Source: Phycomyces nitens
Lineage: Eukaryota > Mucoromycota > Mucoromycetes > Mucorales > Phycomycetaceae
Reading direction: 5' to 3'
Assembly: GCA_022702545.1 (NCBI GenBank)
Contig: JAHRBC010000002.1
Coordinates: forward strand, 5,456,001 to 5,520,000
DNA length: 64,000 nucleotides
This document shows positions 46,001 to 56,920 of this stretch, piece by piece; position 1 is the stretch's first letter; each line of letters starts with the position of its first letter. A model generated the notes under the pieces. The model searched no databases, was not told the DNA's origin, and saw only the letters and a program-made list of their open reading frames with translations. The position numbers were made by a program, and so were the translations under genes.

Positions 46001-46754
46001 ATTTGATGCATTCTCAATGGAGGAAGATGGTCATCTCGTTCGAAAATCCCGTGGAAATTTCTCTCGTGCACGTAATCGTATTTGCCACTTCTTTCAGCAG
46101 ATTGACACTGGGAGAATGGTATACTGTCCTTGGTTTCTCTCCTGTCTTTCACCTTCTGAATATTCTGACCCTCTTCCTCCGGATTTTTCCTCCCTACTGT
46201 CTTTGGTGAAATTGGACAACACAAGCTTGGGTAAAGCCTGCACTGGGTCTCTACGACGCCATCTTCGGTCAACTCCTCCGCCAACAATAAACTCATCCGT
46301 CCAATGGCGTAAATTCTGGTCCGTGCTTATCCCTCACCAATGTCGCACTGTCTGGTGGAAGATGCTCTGGGATAGAACGCCAACAAGACAACGCCTACAT
46401 CGTCTGATGCCCCGTCGTTTCCCAAGCCCCTCCTGTATTTTATGTAATGATTCGACCGAAGATCAATACCATTTTTTCTTTGGATGTCCTATTAAGCGTC
46501 GTGTATGGAATGTTCTTCTATCCCGTTTCTGCCCATCCTGGAACCTCGAGGATATATGCTTGCTTCTGACTCGTGGTACTTTCCCTCCACGATCCTCCAA
46601 CCAAGCTCTCCAGATTCTCGTTTCTGTCATCACTGCCAAGTCCATATGGAGTGCTCACTGGAAGCTTGTGTTTGATGAACAACCTTTCCTTGCTGGCGTA
46701 ATCGCACAAAAGACGTCCACTGTGATAGATAAACACAGAGTAGCACTCGCTTAA
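43067..46754 (+). pseudogene. LINE ORF2: AP-endonuclease, reverse transcriptase, C-terminal zinc motif
   Basis: Starts MNAQHLRIGTLNVRG at the ATG abutting the ORF1 stop. The endonuclease has TLNVRG, ALQETHL, VVIYAPN, LGDFNCDLG, RIDYIF and SWTDHCLL. The reverse transcriptase follows with LPKAGNTTSLRNWRPISL, GFMAERFIADNGL, LDQEKAYDRV, LRQGDPLSPLLFNL and the catalytic YADDLIVFL. Near 45345-45375 the frame changes: NIHSRHDRHSA in one frame, HPSQLEAFRAALLVKL in the next. From there the second frame is open to 46754 and contains CILCNDSTEDQYHFFFGC, the zinc motif typical of these proteins. ORF2 nicks the target and copies the RNA in place. The single frameshift inactivates this copy. Confidence 0.9.
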
Positions 46755-46956
46755 GGAAGAATTCTTTCACGTCCTCACCTAATTTCCATCTTTTATATTT
46801 TCTCTTTTTTTCTTTTTTCTTTTTCCTTCCCCATCCATATTATATTTTACCTTAACTAAGTCCATTTTGATGGCATTTTAAAAGCTGCACGCAGAGCGTG
46901 ACAGCAGATCAATAAATATACTAAAAAAAAAAAAAAAAGATATATAAACCCAGATA

Positions 46957-48567
46957 CAGTAGGTGGAAAAAGGGTTCGCATGTTCTATTAAAAAATATAT
47001 ATTTTGATAGTACTCTTTCAATTTTTAATATTTTTATATAAAACAAAATGTTTTATATGCATTATATATAACACTACCACATATAAAAATATCAACGGCT
47101 GAGAATGAATATTGATTTAATAAAACTCAGACAAATTTTTGAAAAGTATGCGAACCCTTTTTCCACTTTGGATAAATTAGTAGAAAATAAATTATTTCTC
47201 TATGACTTTTGCTTATAAATTGTTCAAAGTCACATATAATAGTCAAAATGTGTCATATAATCGGAATATAAAACAAAAACATATATAAATGACTAAGTTT
47301 TTCTTTTTATTTTCATATTATTCCTTGTTTCTTTTAAAATGAAAATTCTACCTCTTTCTCTCAGAAATTCTATCCAAAGTCAGCTTCAAAGTGGTGCCTC
47401 TGTCAAGAAAATTTCCAAGAACCTTTCTATCTCTGCTGGGACTGTATCCAAGTATAAAAAGAAGATGAAGATCACTGAAAAAATCTCTATTGGTAGCCGA
47501 ATTGCAAAAATTTCCCAAGTCAGAAGGCGCCTGTTAGTAAGACAATTTGTAACTGGTGAAATACAAACTGCCAAAGAAGCACATATGAAATTAGATCAAG
47601 AGGGACTGCAGCTTGACTATTCTACTGTTTGCAAGACCCTGAAGGCACTTGGTTTCAGAGCAGCAATTAAAAAGAAGAAGCCAATGATATCAGAGAAAAA
47701 TCGACAAGCAAGACTTAAATGGGCTTTAGAGCATTGACACTAAACTATTCATGATTGGAAACGTGTTATATTCTCAGATGAGACCAAAATCAATATTTGG
47801 GGATCTGATGGAGTAAAATATCATTGGAAAAGGCCAGATGACCCACTACGAGACCATCATCTTGATTTAACTGTAAAACATGGAGGAGGCAGTTTGATGA
47901 TGTGGGGATATATGACTTATGAAGGCATTGGATATGGTTGTCACATACAAGAACTCATGACAAGCAAAGTTTACTGTGATATACTTGAAGATAACCTGAA
48001 AGAAACTATAGATTTCTATGGTTTTGATAAGCAAAATATCATTTTTCAGCATGATAATGACCCAAAACACACAGCCAAGACAACCAAACAGTACATCAGT
48101 GATATGGAATTGCAAGTACTCCCTTGGCCAGCCTAATCCCCAGACCTGAACCCAATTGAGCATCTTTGGCATCATTTAAAGTTGCAACTTTCTTTATACT
48201 CTTTGAAGGCTAAAGGAGTACATGAACTTTGGGAAAGATGTGATAAAGAATAGAACAATATCACGCAGGATATTTGTAAAAAGTATATAGATACAATGCC
48301 AGCAAGAGTTGAAGCAGTAATTAAGGCAAAAGGCAAAAATACTAAATATTAATAAAAGTGGCAAAGGGGTTCGCATGTAATAAAAATCTTTGTATTTATT
48401 TATCTCAATATTTTTTGAATCTCCGCTTATAAAATTTATAATAAATATACACCTAAAAAATATCTTTCAAATACTTTTTGTTTTATGCTAATATGATGCA
48501 TATTCATAGAGATATTATAAGAATAATAAATAATATATAAACATGCGAACCCTTTATCCACCTACTG
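46957..48567 (+). mobile_element. Tc1/mariner transposon inserted in gypsy-2 3' LTR
   Basis: Terminal inverted repeats: CAGTAGGTGGAAAAAGGG at 46957 and, inverted from 48567, CAGTAGGTGGATAAAGGG. The target is TA (46955-46956), with TT at 48568-48569 in place of the second copy. The intact LTR copy at 30175 shows the empty site as AGATAGCTGG. Length 1611 bp. The transposase gene lies centrally on the plus strand. Confidence 0.95.
47339..48352 (+). pseudogene. Tc1/mariner transposase with four nonsense codons and no frameshift
   Basis: A single frame of 338 codons from ATG (MKILPLSLRNSIQSQL) to TAA after GKNTKY. The N-terminal HTH includes SVKKISKNLSISAGTVSKY. The catalytic blocks are VIFSDETKINIWG (D), FQHDNDPKHTAK (D) and SPDLNPIEHLW (D/E position), so the Tc1 triad is visible. 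Stops at 47735 (TGA), 47741 (TAA), 48134 (TAA, in WPA-Q-SPDLNP) and 48251 (TAG) fall where the family usually has Arg, Trp, Gln and Trp. Each is explained by C-to-T or G-to-A transitions. There are no insertions or deletions. It inserts at TA dinucleotides by cut and paste; this copy could move only with transposase from elsewhere. Confidence 0.92.
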
Positions 48568-51217
48568 TTGCTGGATTATCTAAAATCAAGACAAACTATA
48601 CCATCCAGAAATCCTTATCCAAATATGAAAATACCATACCCAATCTATTGTGGGACAAAGTCCCAAAATACCTATTAACTAATAACACAGCTATTATAAT
48701 AATGAATATCCAAGCTGATAAGAATTATAACAATAATTATAAATACTAAGTTAACACACTTCTTGAATCAAGGACTGGACATAACTTTAACTTTTTCTCA
48801 ATCACAATAAAGAGTCTCAAAGTATCCACCGTCCCTTTTCTACTACTAAATATCACAGTAGGCATTCCATGACACCAATTTTCTAAAAAATATTCACACA
48901 ATAAGTTAAAAATGACAAATACATATATACATATATTGCTAAACATACCTGTTTATTGAGCATTGCTCTTCTGCTGATAGCTCCCAGCTCATGAGCAAGT
49001 TACAGGCCTGCACAAGACCAAGCAATTCCTTCCTGGCATCCTTGTTGCAAATCCGCTCGGCGACCAAGGTGGGGACAACAAAAATGAGAAAGCCTGCCCA
49101 GTCAGCGGCACGGAAGTATCCAGCCTTTGTGGAAACATCTCTCCAGGCACCGTGGAATGATGTGGGGATGGTTTTTCTTGTGCTGACCATCACAGCACCA
49201 ATCTCTTTCTGGGCGGCAGCAGAAAGAAAGAATGGGTTGGCCTTTCCATATTTTCCTGAAAGAAGGCCCCAGACTTGCTTGCCAATACCATGGCAAAGGC
49301 CGTGCATCTCATCTAGCGCAAAGAAAAAGGGACCAGAGAATGACTTCAAAGCGGCCAGAGGAGACTGACCAGTGAGGCCTTGGGTGTTGGAGACAGGGGC
49401 AGCAGCAAAGTTCTTGAAACTTTCCAATGATCTCAGAGAGGCGGAAGGCGACATATGGAAATATTGGCCGTGTCCAGGAGACTGGCCAACAGCATGGCAG
49501 ATGTGGCATCCGTTCTTGCTCATATGCCCAGCATGGCAAGCCAGCTTTGGCAAAGCTGGGATATCACCAGTAACCATCAGGACGTGAACCTTTGCCTTGA
49601 TTGTGTCCGTTGGTGTCTTTATGACCAATCCTCCTGTTTGCATGACTCAGAGATCTGCCATTGTTGGCTTGAGAAACGACCAGAAATCGGCAGGTGCAGT
49701 TGGGCCAGGGATCATTTCAATCTGGATCATATTGCTGCGCTCATAACGGACCATTAGATCCAGGTTCAGGATGGTGGCGTGAACAATGGTCACTGACCCA
49801 GGAGCCTTGTGGGGTGCGAACCCATCAACAGACAACGAGATGGCAACATTGTGTTTTCCAGAAAAAATGTGCTTCATCGACTGGTATACTTCTCTATCAA
49901 ATACATCAGCCTTGGTTCCATTGGTGTTGGGCTCATGGTTGTGTCAGTACAACATTGCCTCTCTGGTGCTATTGTTGGCTAACGCCAGAGCAAGCTGCCT
50001 TGCCAAAGGAAGCTGGACCATGGTTGCAGCGGGAACCTGTGCTTCATTGTCTTGTTCAATGGTATAACGAGATTTGCCACAGTTATGGCACTCATGTTTG
50101 TCCTCTTTGTTAAACAGCATACAACCATTGCGGCATATGTCATATCTGTCTTCCTTCACACCAGAGAAGCGTTCCAGAAGATCTTTTCCAAGATACGGTG
50201 TGCATGCTCTATATGACATCTCCGTATTGCTGAGGATGCTGTTGAAGTGCTTGGCAATCATCTCATGGGCTTGACGAGAAATACCAAACTCCTTAATAAT
50301 TCTCATGAATTCAAGATTCAAGAGATCATCTTTGCTTGGAGAAGGAATTGGGCGAGTGAAATCAAATACCAAGGGTGTGGTTGTCTCATCATCATTCTTT
50401 AATAAGATAAGTGATTAATATAATGTGCTTATATAGCCATGTTTATTACTTACCATAGGCTCATTAACATCATTGTTGTTGAAATCATCAGCATATTCAA
50501 TATTGGACATCTCGGACAACACCCTATTTGTTTATAAGTATAAAGTAAGTATACATCATACTGATCATGCATTTACACTTTATAAACTTACTCTGCAGAC
50601 ATATCAGATGCGATTTCTAAAGGGGAAACATCTTGAACATTTACTTCATGTGCAATTCTTTCCAGTTTTCTCTTCAGGCAATGGGTTTTGCAATTGGAGG
50701 CTCTTCTAACGCAACTGTAAGACTTGTTACAGACGGCACATTGGTAGCAGAAGGGCTTTGTGATTGAGGACATTTTTTGAGAGAGGAAATAAGGTATGTT
50801 TTGGAAAGTGAGAATAGAGATAAATGATTTTAGAGAACTCATATTTATAGTAATCTTTCAAAGATGTTTTAAATATCAGCAATATAACACCTAGACAAGG
50901 GAACCTATTAAAGAGGTTGATATAAACTATTTCTGTAAACTCCTCCTTGAGACAAAGGTAAGATATTTAATCCATTGCTATTAGATACTAAACATTTATC
51001 CACTCCTATACATTCTAAACATACTGAAACCTTTTGATGAAGATGATTGGATATGTTCAGAACATTATAAGTACCTATAAAAACTAAAATACTAAGTTTC
51101 ACTGAAAAGAACCAATAGATTTAGCTCATAGATTATGAAAATAATCACAAGTCCAAGAAAAAAATTTCTTTACTTTCTTCACAACAAACCCTCAGTTCTG
51201 ACAATATTTCTTTTATT

Positions 51218-51814
51218 ATGAACAACACAGATAATTCAGTCATCCAATTACTCCAGAGCATCTAAGAGACTCTGCATACTTTGCAGAAAGGCCAAGAAGC
51301 AATCCAAAATGAACAACAAGTCATGAAACAAGAGATTGCATGCATTTGTAATGATTTGGACAAAATCATGTGCCCAAAGGAAGATGTTATTATCCCTTGC
51401 AATGTAAGTAACTAATGAAACAATACTGTGCTTGACTAACTTTGAAATAATAGACTTCCAATGGCACTATACCAAGACCAGTGTCTAAGATCTCTCAAAT
51501 AACTTGGGCGCATATTCTTAACATGATGAGCCAAGATCTTGGGATTGAAGTAAACCATGAAAACAAATCTACAGTCCATACTTGTACAAAACTAGTATGT
51601 GATCAGCTGGCTTCTTTCCCTTCTGTCTTGGCTCTTGGACCTTCTGCTGGTTGGAAATCTATATCTAAAGAAGACAAGCATACAGCTTGTACCCGACATG
51701 CACTTCTTCTTAAAGCACAAGGAATTGACTTTACTAGATGCCATGATAATTAGGCATCTGCAGCAAGAATTTGTCAACTTTGGCGAGACCATTGCAGAAG
51801 ACAACAATAATTAG
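51218..51814 (+). pseudogene. Accessory gene of element A (coiled coil), decayed
   Basis: Exon 1 is 51218-51403 (MNNTDNSVIQLLQS, then a coiled-coil like QKGQEAIQNEQQVMKQEIA). A 50-bp GT-AG intron joins in frame to exon 2 at 51454 (TSNGTIPRPVSKISQITW), which runs through LGPSAGWKSISKEDKHTA. Two in-frame stops are visible: TAA in exon 1 after LLQSI and TAG at 51751 after RCHDN. The frame after the second stop continues to a TAA near 51810. It is divergent from the element A transposase, 445 bp away. It probably had the same DNA-binding helper role as the element B accessory protein, with which it shares only general character. Confidence 0.5.
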
Positions 51815-52472
51815 TAAGTTATTAAACTGGTAAGAATATGATTATTATTATTATTAAATAATACTAACATTAACATTAATGACATTAAAATTGCTATCAA
51901 TTAAAAATTATTATATGATAAATGTATAATAAAGCTAAAAGATATATAAAATAAGAACTAATTGAATCAATATTATTGTTTAATAAATATATTATTTAAA
52001 ATAAATATAATTAAGAACCAATTAAATCTGTATCATTATTGTAATAAATATATTATTAACCTAAAATATATAAAATGAAGAACCAATTGAATGAATTTTA
52101 TTGTAATAATGGCCAATTAAGTATAATAGCAAAGCCAAGTTAAACCCACAATGTCTAATTAAAAATGTTAAATAGCCAAAGACTACATAAATTAGAACCA
52201 ATAGAAAATGTTGTATAAAATCCAGGATGTGTTATTGGTGTATTAAAAAATCACTGTACATCATATTATTAAAATAGAATGAGATTAGTCCGTCACGTGA
52301 TAAACCCATCCTAACTCATCACGTGCTGTATAATATCTTATTCTTATCATCATCACCATAAAAAAAAGGTCACATAGTATAACACAACACAACACAGGGA
52401 GAGATATATAATTTTTTTATCTGTTACTTACATTCTAAAACAAACGCAATCACTCGATAATACTTTTTTGAA

Positions 52473-52700
52473 ATGCCTCAAGCTACTTCTTCAATGCGCT
52501 CATGCAGATGTGGATCTACTAATCATCTGAGAACAACTCACCGTGATTGTCCCCTGAATACAATTTCTCCATATGTACAACCCCAAACTGTACCTTGCCC
52601 CAGTTGTGGCTCATTTGAACACAGACGCTCTAATCATCGTAATTGTCCAAACAATACCAGCAATCACTGCAAAAACTGTGGGGTAAAACCATGTATATAA
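52473..52700 (+). pseudogene. Helitron-type N-terminal zinc-motif fragment
   Basis: From the ATG at 52473: two copies of a C-x-CGS-x2-H-x-R-x2-H-x2-CP motif (CRCGSTNHLRTTHRDCP and CPSCGSFEHRRSNHRNCP) and the beginning of a third (CKNCG), ending at a stop at 52698. The same motif opens the Helitron protein at 57575 (CPSCGSNTHSRASHHECP). I read it as the 5' end of a second Helitron, truncated after about 230 bp of coding sequence. It lies within the right arm of element A. Confidence 0.6.
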
Positions 52701-53569
52701 CCAGAAATAAATAGGGGAAAAGTTTAGGTTTTCAGGGGAGAACAGAATACTACGAGTATGGGAGTAAGCAAGGTTTCTCCTGGGCTCAAAGTCGAATCTC
52801 ATACAGGTGCAAAGTTGAAAACTTTTGGGAGAGTAGGGTTTGTTAGCTTTTTCTGCATATAGATTTTTGGTGTTTACCAGATTTTTGTGCTTAAAACTAT
52901 GTTTTTAGTGTAATAGATTATGTGTTTATAAATTGAAAAGACGATTACACACAGCAAATAAAGTTGGGGAGAAGCTGGCTTTCTCCATGGTATCAAGGAT
53001 ATCCTCAAGCAATTAACCAATCATCGAATACTATTACTGTGCAATCAAGCATAGAATGATCCCCCCATTATTTTATACCCCGTACTTATTAGGTTTATGG
53101 TTTATATTTGTGTTTATTGGAAAGAATAGAATGGCTCTGTACACAAGCTCTAATACTATTACTGTTTATCCTTGCCGCTTCTACCGGCCTACTTGATACT
53201 ACTTGGATCGGGTGTTTCACTACTGAACAATACCTGAAAATAGGGACCGACGGCGATTTGGGTGGTTGCGGCAGTATTCTAATACAATAAAAGTTATATT
53301 AGTGACATATATTCAAGAGTGCGGGTGTTGTTCAAGATGCGAGGTATATTATACTTACATTGTAAGGGATGGATAAGAACGGACAAAGTGGGGCTGAGTT
53401 GTGCAGCATGGCATGGCATGACATGGCATCTTGTATGATTAGATTGACTAGAGATGGGGTAAAGTAAATTACTATGGGTGAATTGAGTGATAGAATAATC
53501 GATTTACATACCAGAAACAGAGTTGACAATTAAGTAGAGGATGTTACGTGATGACCAACAATAGATTCT
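52701..53569. other. AT-rich stretch without recognised gene
   Basis: Frames at 53108-53290 and 53332-53529 show no family motif. Nothing further is supported. Confidence 0.35.
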
Positions 53570-54545
53570 TATTAAGAGTATAGAACAATATTAGTAAATA
53601 GCCAGAATAATATTATGGAAAGAGATAAAAACCAAGAAAAGGCATTACCATTATGATAACCAGTCGTAGATGATGAAGGGGCCAGATGGGGTGGACAGTG
53701 ATGGCGGCGGTCTATAGTAGAATAAGAAACGTTAAAGGATAAAATAGTTTGACACGAAAATATTTTTTACCAAGCCACCAATGACAATACCATATAATAG
53801 ATCATTTGAGTAGAGGAGGTCTATAAGTTAAAAAGAGAGAATCAGAATAGTGTTATGGAAAGCATAAATACTAAGAGACAGTATTACCATTATGATAACA
53901 GTTGTAGATAATGGAGGAGCCAGATGGGGTGATTGATGGTGGCAGTCTATAGTAGAATAAGAAACGTTAAAGGGGAAAATTATTTGACACGATTTTTTAC
54001 CATGCCACTGATGACCATACCATATAATAGACGTGTGAGCGGAATATATCTATAAAATAAAAAGAGAGAATAAGAATAATATTATAGAAAAGTATAGACC
54101 AAGAAACGGCATTATCATTATGATAACCAGTTGTAGATGATGGAAGAGATGGACAGGGTGTGATGGGGGTGACCCAAGTAGAATAAACAACGTTGGACAA
54201 AAAAAGGTTTGACACCAAAAGGTTCTTTTTACCATGACACTGATGACGATACCCATATAATAGACCGTGTGAGTGGCGGAGGGCTATAAGAGAAAAAGAG
54301 AGGATCAGAATAATATTATAAAAAATATAAAGACTAAGAAAAGATATTATCATTATGATTCCAATCGTACATGAAGGAAGAGGTAGATGGGGTGAATGGT
54401 GGTGTGATCTACAATAAAATAAGCAACGTTAGAATAGAAAATTGTTTGACACGAAAAGATTTTTTTAGCCCAATATTGATGATAGAACCATATAATAAGC
54501 TGTGTGAGTTGAGGAGGTCTATAAAATAAAAAAGAGAGTCAGGAT
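53570..54545. repeat. Tandem repeat, ~230-bp unit, about four diverged copies
   Basis: The marker AACGTT recurs at 53728, 53963, 54189 and 54425, giving periods of 235, 226 and 236 bp. Around each copy the same order holds: an AGAATAAGAAACGTT-like block, TTGACACGAAAA, TTTTTTACC, CCATATAATAGA, AAAAGAGAGA, ATTATCATTATGAT and AGATGGGGTG. Copies differ by many substitutions and small indels. No coding constraint is visible. The array lies in the right arm of element A. Confidence 0.85.
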
Positions 54546-56100
54546 AATTTGCGAGATGCTAAAGGCACATTCAACTGACCACAGATTGTTTGGATGAGCA
54601 ATGCAAGCAGGATGTATTGGAATGAGCGCATGTTTATAAAGAAGCCGCCAATTTTTTAGTGTAAAGATGTGTAAAAAAGAAAGAAAAAATGGGCCCGGAT
54701 ATAGGAAACGAGGGAAAGGAAAAAAGAGCAAAAAGAAAAGAACGACTTAGACTTTGCTGCTATATTGTAATAAATAATATTGTATTAACTATAATGTGTA
54801 TTCAAAACATATATTAGAGTCAACTTACTTTATTATTCTCTATTATTTATTTATGAGCCTGATTATTGATTGTAAAGCCTTTTCCAAGACTTGGTGCACA
54901 GCATTCTATAATATTTATATTGATTCTGTGACAGACCATTATATTATTTTATGGCCATATGATAGTGTTCTTGTCAATTAAATAGTGTTTGATAATATAA
55001 GACCATGCTTTTAGTTGATGCCGCAATTCATAGTCAAAGCATGGTTTGAGAAAAATATTAACATAAACAAAGGTTATTCTCTATGGGTTTTCTTGTGCCG
55101 TATTTTTTGATCTTATTGATAAAGCGTATTATGTAAATGAAGTTTACTCTTTTCTTTGAGACCACCACTTGTATCAATTACTAACTTACCAAGCTAATCA
55201 AGGTATTTGTCCAATTGATCCCTTTTTATACCAAATATCTATTTATAATAAATGAAAAATATATACAAACCAAACACTTTAACAAACTATTGACTTTTGA
55301 ATATTCCTTTGGGTTGATCAATCTTCATTTGACTGCAAACGTTTTTGGTGAAAATATTAATAAAATAGCTTGCTGTCTGATACTTGCCAAGCATGGATAA
55401 TAACCATATCCTTTAGATTGTGAACAAAGGAATGGCCCTTGTATCTTAATATAACTTTTGCGTTGCCAGATAAAATAAAAACACAAGTTAAATCATAGTA
55501 TAGTATTTTATTGTTGTTACAATCGATTATTACCTTTTCCATAAGATACACTTTGAGAATCTGCGCAACTTACTTTCCCAACAAGTTTATAGCAAGGCTA
55601 TATCTCGGTCTCTTTTAAACTATTCAAAATTACCTGATACACCTTTTTTCATATAATAAATCGCCGAGGCCCATTACAAAGCTGCTCCACTCAATTCATA
55701 GAGAGAATTATAAGTAAACTGGATAAGCTCATTAGATACTCTGAAATCCGCAACTATATCAATATAATAATTAAGATCTATCCTAATATTAACCTTTTGC
55801 AACCACATATATATATTAAAGCTCGTTTTTGTGATATTTTCAATGGGAGAAGTGGTGACCAACTGTGTAAGCTTTTCAGTCAATTTGTCTATTTAAATAG
55901 TAATGTTATACACGGCATAATAATAGTATAAATGAAGTTCTGTTTAGTTATTACCTGTGGCATACTTATTTGAATGCTATGGAGGTTGATGTTTCCACTG
56001 TCATTGTTAATGTCCATCATTGGATGGATTCAACTTTGCATTCTTCATTTATATACCCAAACGGCGATATTAGCACCAACAATCACCACCCAACACCCCC
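54546..56100. other. AT-rich right arm of element A
   Basis: No supported gene. A minus-strand frame at 55674-55883 with an intron-like segment upstream could be a decayed exon pair, but the splice join gives a stop. Confidence 0.3.
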
Positions 56101-56920
56101 CTTGTCCTTGTAGAAAATAAATATAGTATTAGTAAAAACACAAAATAAGAATCACTTGCTATTTGTACATGCTTACCTAGCAATCACAATATAACTAATG
56201 AAAACCAGCTCATTAGTATTATTCATCTCTACTTTTAGTATAGAGATTAAGACTTTAGTCAATATTTTGTTACTTTAGAAAAAACTCATGAAGGAGCTTG
56301 ACATTACAAACGATGACTTGTATGTAGCAGAAATAAAGTAGCAGCCCGCACTTTGTACAATGGGCTATATACTACAACCGATATTTGCAGTTGTTAATGT
56401 AGATGACGTCCAACATCAACGACTCAATCAATACCTACCAGACGGAAATAATTCTATTTTATTGCACTGTACTACATATTCAAAAATAATTGACGCGTCA
56501 CCATGAGTAGCCTCTTTATTTTATAATTCTTTCTTTATAATGCTCTCTCTATACTTCTTTATATTATTATATGGACACCAAATAAAATAAAATGGCTAAT
56601 AATGTCAAAAACAAAAAATTGGTTTCAAAAAAACAGTAGTTATGCTACCGTTTTGTTCACACAGCCAAAAAATTATTTTTCTCAAGAATGCGCAACATCT
56701 TTAACACCAAATAAAATGCTCATTTCAATAAACAAGGTTGCCTAAAAATTTACGGGCCCTTTCTATGGTACTACAACTACCTCATTATCAGATGAAAAGA
56801 GATTCCATGTGACTTTTATGAATTGGCATCAATGACATTACCTTTCAACCACAATCTGCAGAGAGAAAGCACTCTAAAATCATAAAAAATGGCAGTTATG
56901 TTACCGTTTCGGTAGCTGTT

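Larger units (their letters stand above)
35362..46938 (+). mobile_element. LINE (non-LTR retrotransposon), full-length insertion split by element B
   Basis: Bounded by the 14-bp target duplication GATATATAAACCCA (35348-35361 and 46939-46952), with a poly(A) run immediately before the right copy. Carries an ORF1 with CCHC knuckles and an ORF2 with an AP-endonuclease, reverse transcriptase and a C-terminal zinc motif, the layout of L1/Tad1-type elements. Without element B it is about 5.5 kb. The 5' end starts about 85 bp before ORF1, so the copy is likely not 5' truncated. It inserted exactly over the TATATAAA box of the gypsy-2 LTR. Confidence 0.92.
30175..48857 (+). mobile_element. Gypsy-2, Ty3/gypsy chromovirus-type retrotransposon, 3' LTR split by LINE and Tc1
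   Basis: Target duplication GTAGG at 30170-30174 and 48858-48862. The 5' LTR is 30175-30516 and the 3' LTR begins at 35312 but is cut into pieces: 35312-35361, 46953-46956, and 48570-48857 (the intervening repeats belong to the LINE and Tc1 insertions). The two LTRs show one G/A difference over the part I could compare, so insertion was very recent. The gag-pol frame carries two nonsense codons. Like gypsy-1, it landed in the outer CACTA transposase gene. Confidence 0.95.
35312..48857 (+). repeat. Gypsy-2 3' LTR in pieces
   Basis: 35312-35361 matches the first 50 bp of the 5' LTR. The next bases (GATA) follow at 46953-46956 after the LINE's duplicated 14 bp. The rest resumes at 48568-48857 after the Tc1 copy. 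Reassembled, it has the length of the 5' LTR with one G/A difference, plus a TT in place of the second TA target copy. Confidence 0.93.
22568..50773 (-). pseudogene. Tnp2-type (CACTA) transposase of element A, interrupted
   Basis: Reads from the ATG at 50773 (MSSITKPFCYQC, a Cys-rich N-terminus) leftward through 49944-50372, 49647-49943, 48939-49646, an intron ending TTTTTTAG near 48887, and KLVSWNAY. It resumes across gypsy-2 at LDILMTNGS (30169), crosses the solo LTR at 29737-30022 within AIGEYSRAIKS, then crosses gypsy-1 after LQVDNE to DKNCHNHCRYSG (22903) and ends at 22568. Removing one target-duplication copy at each site keeps the frame. Likely catalytic blocks are LSVDGFAPHK, FALDEMHGLCHG and ARSIERAIGEY (D, D, E). 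Besides the insertions there are two in-frame TGA stops (49944 and 49647). It cuts and pastes element A and its relatives when intact; this copy is inactive. Confidence 0.85.

Noticed and set aside
55674..56060. Possible two-exon minus-strand gene (MMDINNDSGNINLHS then LTEKLTQLVTTSP)
   Set aside because: The visible splice sites join with a stop codon in phase; likely decayed sequence.
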